The notes beneath the pieces are model-generated. The model did no database searches, was not told the DNA's origin, and saw only the letters and a program-made list of their open reading frames with translations. A stretch of 64,000 bases of DNA from Saccopteryx bilineata. Its lineage: Eukaryota; Chordata; Mammalia; Chiroptera; Emballonuridae. Where the stretch lies: positions 71,526,305 through 71,590,304 of the forward strand of contig NC_089498.1 of assembly GCF_036850765.1 (NCBI RefSeq), written 5' to 3'. Shown piece after piece: positions 48,801 through 57,800 of this stretch (positions within the stretch are counted from its first letter, which is position 1; each line of letters opens with the position of its first letter). Position numbers and translations under genes: made by a program.

Positions 48801-51800
48801 TCTTTAGACAAACTACTTCACCTCTCTGAAACTCACAGACCGCACTCAGAAATAAGGACCTTTGTATAAGGCAGTGGTTCTCAAACTTTTTGAAGTCAGG
48901 GCACACTTAAAATCCTACAAATAATTGTAGGCATACTATATACAAATTTCTGAGAAATATGTTATAATAATTAAGTCAAATATTAAATAAAAAATATAAA
49001 GTCCAAGCATGCTTTTATGGTAATTAAACAAAATAAATATGACAAAATTAAATTTATTCTGACATTAAAAACATTTTTGTTACATTTTTTAAGATATACT
49101 TTTTAGAATTCATAAAAAAGAGGAGCTAAAAAGTAAAAAAAGTTATCTTTATATATATCTATATATATCTATATAGATACATTCTTAGTAGGATTTAGTA
49201 AATTCGGCAGGTCCCCGCATAAATGTGTTTTTCATTCTTATGTTTATGAGAAACTTGAGCCTGATGTGTCCTAGCGATTTCTTCAATGTTTGGGCATATA
49301 TTTGAAAGGCAAACTTTAATTTCCTCATCAATACATTGAAGAATTCCTCTCTTTTTACTCTTGTGTTGGGTGCAGAAAACCCCCACCATACATATTATCT
49401 TAACTTTCCACCAAACAAAGGATAGAGGAAACTTGCCTCCAGTCTTTCCAGGGAACATGGGGGGTAGTGTAAACAATCCAGCACCACAGCTCAACAGCCT
49501 TTTGCAACCTAATCAGGCAAGTGAGGTGGGGGATTGGGCAGACTGTCAGCTTACAGCCAATTCCCTGTTGGTTTTTTAGTCCCCAACAGGCACATATTTC
49601 TCTGGAATACTCTAAGGCGCCCCTGGAACTCTTTTAAGGCACACCAGTGTTCCCTGGTGCACACTGGAGAACCACTGGTATAAGGCTATATATCTTGCAG
49701 TTGCTTTTTAACATTTCATCTCATCCTCACAACCACTTTTATGTGTGTTAATAAAGAAGGAATGATTCCCATTTTATGGATGCCAAAACTTGGAGAGGTT
49801 ACATGACATACTTAAGGTCACACGGTTATACCTTGGAACTTTCAACAACAACAACTTTTCCAGATCCAATATCTTTTGCATCTACATGAGGAAAAAAGCT
49901 GAGGGAAGTAAGGATACTGTTCAATTATTCATATTCATATCTTCATCCTTTTTATCCTCCTGCCTTCATCCCTCCAAGTTTTATTAAGCACCTACTGTAT
50001 GCCAGTCTCTGTTCTGTCCTGTGATGAAGCAGTGAGGAAACCCTGTCTCTACCCGTGTGGAGCTGACGTTCTGTTGGGCTGGCATCTGACGCCATGTAAT
50101 GATGGGTGCTGTGAATAAAAATAGAGCAAGCTAAGGGATAAAAGAACTGGCTGGGAGTGATGTCTTTAACAAATGCAAGGAACAGTAAAATGACCAGTGT
50201 GGCTATAGCAGAGTGAGCACGGCAGAGAACAAGGCGAAAGGATTCACTGAAGAGACAATGATGAGATGTTGGAGAGGTGAGAGGCAGTGGATGGCACTGG
50301 TTGAACTTGATATGGCTTCTTATTGGTTAGGTGGGGGTGTGGAACCCGGGGCAGGGGAGAGCGGGGATGGGAAGATCATTTATGCTCGTGATGAGCAGTT
50401 CCTCTAAGCGGTGCGGACAGGAAGGAAGCACCTTTGGGAGCACACTGCAGTCAGGCAGCCTGGCCTCGACTCACTGCTGAGGCTCTTTGAGCATTAAGTG
50501 TCATGTGTGGCCTTTGCCAGATACCAAGAAAAGCAGGCTGCCCTCAGACAGACGCCACGTGCCTGCCCAATACTGACACTGTGCTTGTGATCTCCACGCC
50601 CCTCTGACCCCTGAGCCCAAGGTGGGGGGGGGGGGCTCTGAGTGTGCTCCTTCATCTCTTCCTCCCACACCTCCGTACGAGTCCCTGCCTGTGCACGCTG
50701 GTAGAACATAGCTCGCTTTCTCCACCACAGAGAAAGGAAAGTTCCTTGCCCTGGATCTGGGAGGAACCAACTTCCGGGTCCTCCTGGTAAAGATCAGAAG
50801 TGGACGGAGGTCGGTGAGAATGTACAACAAGATCTTCGCCATCCCTCTGGAGATCATGCAGGGCACGGGCGAGGAGGTAACCGTTGGGCCGGGAGTTCTG
50901 TGGTCCCCGGTGCCAGCCTGCCACCCCGTGTCACTGCCAGCCTGGTATGACTGCTCCTCTTCCCCTGTAGCTGTTTGACCACATCGTGCAGTGCATAGCC
51001 GACTTCCTGGACTACATGGGCCTCAAGGGAGCCCAGCTGCCTTTGGGCTTCACATTCTCATTTCCCTGCAGGCAGACAAACATTGACAAGGTAAGACACC
51101 CCAGCGCACACACAGCCAGCCCAGTGGGCTTCCCTTCCCCACTAGGGAGATCTCTGAGTCACTCTTCCTTTTATTCAGGGTCTGTCTTAGGTCAGGGCAG
51201 CTAGAGAAACATGATCGAGGATTTTAACCATTTAATTTTTCTATGTGTTTTATGTTGCATTTTTCATTATTATCTTTTAGATTTAAGTTCACAAAAGAAT
51301 TGAGGGTAATATACAATAAAGGGCCACGTGCATGTGAGTACTGTTAAAAGTGAGGTTGTTAAAAGTGAGGTCAAATCACATCATGGAGAGATAGAAAGAG
51401 GTAATGACCTGTTAGGGCCATTTATAACACTTAGGCAGTGATATTATGTGTGTCTTTCTGGGCAGCCAGCGTAAACAGGGAAACACAAGGGGTTGTACGG
51501 TTTTTATTGTCTGGTGAATGAAAGCTTAAACATTTTCTTAAAAAGAAATGCTTTTCTTTCTTGATGTTAGACTCTCGAAAGGAATTTATCACATGGACAC
51601 TTAGGTAATTGATACTGAAGAACATCAAGGATAATAGTTTTAGTACATTATTCAAAATAATTTAGAAACATGTATCACAAAGTCTTTCTTGAAATTCTTA
51701 GATTAAAACACTATTCACCCGCTCACGGAGTGTGGCGCGCTCTCTCTCTGACAGAGCAACCAAGAAATGGCAGCAGAACGCCACTCCTGAGTTTATTGGG

Positions 51801-54800
51801 AGAACTCTGGTCAGCCCAGCCAGTCAGCCAGAGAGCTCATGGCAATGATAAGAATGGCACCAAAGATTTGTTAAAACTTTGTTTACTCCACTCAGTGTCT
51901 CCATGTCTCCATCGGGTACACACTGGTTTGGTTTTGTTGTATTGTTATCATTTTTTAATTGTGGTAAAATATACATAGCATCACATGTAACATTTTATTT
52001 TTATGTGTATAGTTCTGTGGCATTAAGTGCATTCACAATGCTGTGCAACCTCCAGCATTATCCATCTTCTGAACTTTTTCATCATCGCAAACTGAAGCTT
52101 CACAGTGACCCAGGGGTCAGTTTGGTTGCTCTGCTACTGCCCACTATGAAAGCTGAAATGCCCACTAGTGGGCGGTAGGGACTAGGTTAACCAGCACTGC
52201 AAAAGTGGGCGGTTTTTATAAAAAGTTTGACCATCCCTGCTTCATACCCATTCAACAACTTCCCATTCACCCCTCCCCCCACCTCTGGCACCCACCTTTC
52301 TACTTTCTATCTCTATGAATCTGATGACTCTAGGTGGAATCATACCATGTCCAATTTGTGTATGGCTTATTTAAATACTTAGTATAATGTCCTCAAGATT
52401 CATACATGTTGTAGCAGAATTTCTTTTTCTTTTTTTTCTTTTTCTAAAGTTGGAAACAGGGAGGCAGTCAGACAGACTCCCGCATGTGCCTGACCAGGAT
52501 CCACCCGGTATGCCCACCAGGGGGCAATGCTCTGCCCATCTGGGGCATTGCTTTGTTGCAACCAGAGCCATTCTAGTGCCTGAGGCAGAGGCCATAGAGC
52601 CATCCTCAGCACCCCGGCCAACTTTGCTCCAATGGAGCCTCGGCTGCAGGAGGGGAAGAGAAAGACAGAGAGGAAGGAGAGGGGGAGGAGTGGAGAAGCA
52701 GATGGGCGCTTCTCCTGTGTGCCCTGGCCCCAGGGCCCAGAGACCAGGAGCCATGTCCTCAATGCCAGTGTTTTGAACTGTTTTGGGTATAATGCACAGT
52801 ATACCTACCTGTATATAATCAAAACAAAAAAAAAGTTAAGAAGTAGTATTTACCTTTATTGTGTGTATTGCAATTCTCTGTTTTCTGTTCTACTTCATTT
52901 TTCACCTGAGGAAATTGGGGCATGCCGGGCTCATTGGATGGGTGGGTACGACATCGGAAGTGAGATGGAGCTCTCCAGGGCTCTGAGGGCACCACGAAAA
53001 CAAGCCTTCAGCCGGCCTGCCCCACCCCTGGGGAGAGAGGGGCTCCGCAGGCTGAATTATCTGGTAGTAAGGCTTATTTCTCAAAATGAAAAGTGCCAGA
53101 ATGCTAAGAGCTGGAAGATCCACTTCTCAGGATCTCATTTCTTAAACATGTGCCCCAGAAGAAATGAACGAGGATGTTCACTGACAACACTGCTTTTTAA
53201 TAATGGAAAATTAGAAACAACACAAATGTCCACAAATAGAAAGCGACTAAATAAATAAATTACAGTATATCAATTATGTGGAATGGATTACTTGATTTTT
53301 ATTTAACAAACACATCTATAGTGCTTGCTCTGTGTGAGACACTATTCTAAGAGCTTCCCGGGTATTACTTACCTCGGGGAAGAGCAGAGGGTAATAGTTA
53401 AGAGCATACATGGGTCTGGAACCTCACTGTCTCAGTTTTCATCTTGGCTTCTCCACTTACTGGCTGTGTGACCTTGGGCAAGTTATTTGACCTCTCTAGA
53501 TCTTGGTTTACTCATGTGAAAAATCTAGATAAAAATGGTACTTAATCTAGGGTTATGTTTTGTGGATTTTTAAATTTTTGTGTAATTATATTTGAGGAAT
53601 ATTGAAAGAATGTGCCAGATCTGTATTAACTGACCTAGAAACGTCTAGAAGATACATTATTGAGTGAGAAAAACAAATTGCAGAAGTCCACACACAGTAT
53701 GAATTTATTTAAAAATACATATAAAGAGAAAAAGGTCTGGAAGGATTCATATCAGAGTGATTTAATAAAGGTTAGCTTTCAGATTGGGGGAATGGGGAGT
53801 TAAAGGGAACTTTAATTTTTTTAAAAGTTTGTTGTGTTTACATAGTTACAAGTGTTCCCCTAAATATAACTCCCCCCGCCCCGTGTTCTCCTTGATACCC
53901 CCTTTGCTCTCCCCCCCCGGAACTTTAATTTTTTACAAAGGCAATGCATTCCTGTATTTCTGCTGCGATTAAAAATTAATACGCCGTGGTGGGGGGCAGG
54001 GTAAGGGGAGCCATGTGCAGCTGTCCATGGTCCTGAATGATCAACGGGCGCCAAGGTACAGCTGCTGTTTTTTGACCCAGGACACTGGGCCTCCCAGCCT
54101 CTCCCAGCCTCTCTCTTCCAGCAGTTCTGACAGGTTTGTGAAGACACAGCTTAGAGGGAGGGAAGCCAACGGAGCAAATCCACTGATGGCTGGGGAGAAA
54201 AAAGAGGCTTAAAAAAACATTACTTTTGTGTAATTGCAACTAATAAGAGATTTTTCAATCAGGAATAAATCTTTAATGTTCTACAAATATCCATCAGGAA
54301 AGGAAGAAGAGAGCTCAGCTTTCCAAGGTCTGTGGAGAGAAGGAGGGAGACTAGGGCCGCAGGCCGCAGGTGAGGGGGTCATGCAGCCACGGGTGTGGGG
54401 CACCGCCCTCAGGCTAGCTGGCCACTGCTCCTGCCCCGGGGTCTCCCCGACTGGACAGCGCAGCTCTGCCCGCCCTCACCCCCGAGGCTGTGCAGTCTGG
54501 GGCCAGACCACCTGCTGCTCCGCTATCCGGAGAGCCTCTGCTTCCTTTGAAAGGTTAAAAATACTTTTTTCTTAGTATTATAAAAAATCATACATGCTAA
54601 TTTTAGGAAAACTATAAAATACATACAAACAAAAAGGCAAGACTAAAAGGCACCCATAGTCTTGCACCCAGAGAAAACCAGTCAGCGTCCTGGGATGGGC
54701 ATTGCTTCAGACCTTTTGTCAGATGAGAGCAAGAGAGGGCTATTGATTTTTAAAAGATTAATAGAATAATTCACCATCTGCTTTTGTTTAATGTGTGTTC

Positions 54801-57800
54801 ACTTAACAGTGTATGATGGCCTCTTTCTCTAACATCTAATGTTCTCTTACAGCATGATTTTCTTATGGCTATATAACATTTTCTATATTGATGTGCAAGA
54901 CGATAGGTCCATTTTGTTGGAATAATAAGATGTCTCTAGTGTTTTACTATGGAACACTGCTATGGTAAACATTTTGTAGCTTTATCCTTACTTGCTTCTT
55001 AACCTGCTCTTGGGTAAATTAGATGTGGGGTCATTATGACCCTGGCCTTTGTTCTGTGCAGCCATGGCCAAGGAACATGAGTTGACCACTGATGAATGTA
55101 AATTACTGTGACTATTGCACTCAGCAGTGGACTCTGTCTGAGCACCATGCTTTTTAATGCCTCTGGGCCTAGTGCTTGGGCTTCCTGGAGGGAAGCAGTG
55201 AAAAGCACACACATCTGACTACCTATTAGATGTTGAGATTATGAAGTGGTCCCAGAAAACTACTGCTCAAATGAATTTCCCTTCCTTTCTTTCAGGGAAT
55301 ACTCATTGAATGGACCAAAGGCTTTAAGGCTACTGACTGTGAAGGGGAAGACATGGTGGACATGCTCAGGGAAGCCATCAAGAGGAGAAACGTATGACAC
55401 GGTGTAGAGGCTCATGCTGACCTAGCCCCTTTCTGCCCTCTGCTCTGCCATCCTACGTCCAGCTCTGTGACTCTGACCTCTATCTCTCACACCCTGTGCC
55501 CAGCTTGGGTTTATATGCCCCTCCCAAGTCTGTTTGGCTTGCACATTCTACAGTAGAGTGGCTTCCTTTGCAGGAGTTTGACCTGGACATAGTTGCAGTC
55601 GTGAATGACACAGTGGGGACCATGATGACCTGTGCTTATGAAGATCCTAATTGTGAGATTGGCCTGATTGCAGGTCAGTGGTCAGGCATGTCCCATTGGC
55701 TTTCTCCCATCTGATTCTTTGGAGGTTTCTTTTTAACATAGTGAGGGGAGGAGGTGGGGGCATTGTTCTTTTATATAGAGGATCTGAAGCTGGCTTTGTT
55801 CAAGACAGAGATAAAGTTAAGGCTGGGATTCCAGGTTTCCTGATGCCTAAATCTTTATGTAATATCTTTCTTTGTTAAGGGTGTTAAGCCAAGGCTGTCC
55901 TTTCTGTTGAAGAATGATATAAAAGGGGGATTTTCAGACTAGGGCCTTAGGAGTTGGTTATCCTTGGAGGAAGGAGGCTCCGTGAGTCATGTTGGCCTGA
56001 GACTGGCGCCCGGGCACACCTCCTCTGCTCTCTGACCGCTGCTGGCTGCCAGGGTGCATGGGATCGGGAGCGCTGGAAAGAAACCTAGGAGAGGGGAAGG
56101 GAGAGGCCTGCCTGAGGTGAGACAGGCATTTTAAGTGTCTTTAGGAGAATTTTGGCAGTGATTAAGGACTAGGGCAGATCGTAGTGATCCCATTAAGTGG
56201 GGGGAAGGGTGAGAGCTGAACAGGTGGAGATGGGGACGAAGTGCATCCCAACTACAGCACAGGTTAAGTAACGACAATCTGAGGAAGTTGTTGCAGATGG
56301 TTGTCTGGGGTTCCTGGAGGTGAGTAGTAGGTGGAACAAGAAGATGGGGATATATTGAGATATCTTCAATGCCGGGTAAGAGGTTTCATCTCACTCACTC
56401 TAACTTTGTGACCTTGGGCGGGTTACTTATCTGTCTGGACTTTGAAGTGCCTCGTCTATGGAAAGGGTTGGGCTAGATCTAGGAGAGAAAAGAAGCGAGA
56501 CTTGTTTAAATGAATATAAAAGTTGCCTGTACTGTTGTGTTGAAAATAATTCTGAGGCTACATCATGGGCAAAGGAGAAGAGGGTGGCTTGTAGGTGCCA
56601 AACATTTGCTTATCCAAGACTAGATGAATCCTTGTGGTCCCTTCCAGCTCTGACTGCTAACCCTATGACTACTTGGAAGCTCACTTGCTTAGCAGTAATG
56701 ATGATTATGAAATGGCCATTTATTGAATACTTACTATGTGGAGGAAACTTAGAAACATATCATTTTTTTATAGAACAAATCTATAAGGCAGGTATTATTT
56801 CCTTTTCACAGATGAAGAAACCAGACCCCTGAAAGATGAGACACTTGTCTAAGGTCATTCAGCAATGAGTGTAAAGCTGGATTGCACACCCAGTGTGTCT
56901 GACTCTATGCCTAAATTCCTATCCACTGCACTCTGCTGCCTCTTGAAGACCTGGGGGTGTCTTTTGAAGACTAAAGTCTCTTCATGATCCCTTCTAGGAA
57001 CGGGCAGCAATGTGTGCTACATGGAGGAGATGAGGAACATAGAGACAGTGGAAGGGGACAAAGGGAAGATGTGCATTAACACAGAGTGGGGAGGATTTGG
57101 AGATAATGGCTGCATGGATGACATCCGGACCCAGTATGACAAAGAGGTGGATGAGGGGTCCTTGAATCCTGGCAAACAGAGGTGAGAAAGTGGACGTGCC
57201 CATTTATGCAGGCTGTGCATATACACTCTTTACCAGGTCTGGGATGGGTGCCACTTTCATATCATAGACCCTATAGCTTTGTATGTTTATTACAGCTCTC
57301 TCTATCAGATGTCAGTGTGCTGCCTTATTTAAACAAAAGCAAAATATTATGACAAATTTCCAACAAGTGGAAAGAAGGGCTACCTTTTTCTAACGGTGGC
57401 TTTGAAAGTGTGGTAGAAGCTGTCACTTCGAGTGACTGTGGGGTGGGTGTCACGGAACAAGGGCATGGTAATTCCAGGTCCTGTCAGGATTGGCTTCTGG
57501 GAGGTCTAATTTAGAGGTCAACATCCTCCACCTTTCAAGAGCTGTCTGCGAGTTCTTGCTGACTACAGTTGTTCTGGAGTGAGGAAGAGGCCGCAGGTGA
57601 AGGACAGGAGTCCTGGTTCTCACCCATGATATCATGTCCCAACATGGGTCATACCTGTGAGGTGTATTCCAATTACCAACTATACTAAAAATATTGAAAA
57701 TAATGAATGGTTCTTTCCTTCTTGAACAGCAGAGAAAGGAGTAGGTAGGGATAGAGCTATCATGCTAGGAATGGATAGTTAACCTGGGCTTGCCCATTAG

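Larger units (their letters stand above)
51091..55295 (+). other. HKDC1: HKDC1 intron 12
   Basis: 4.2 kb. It contains an old antisense LINE-1 3' region (about 51930-52400) interrupted by a possible small hAT piece (about 52107-52239), a truncated SINE (52425-52732), a MIR (about 53390-53555), a 90-bp insertion with a 16-bp duplication (53828-53918) and an old LINE-like stretch (54590-54990). 52740-53290 and 53920-54560 appear unique. Confidence 0.75.
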
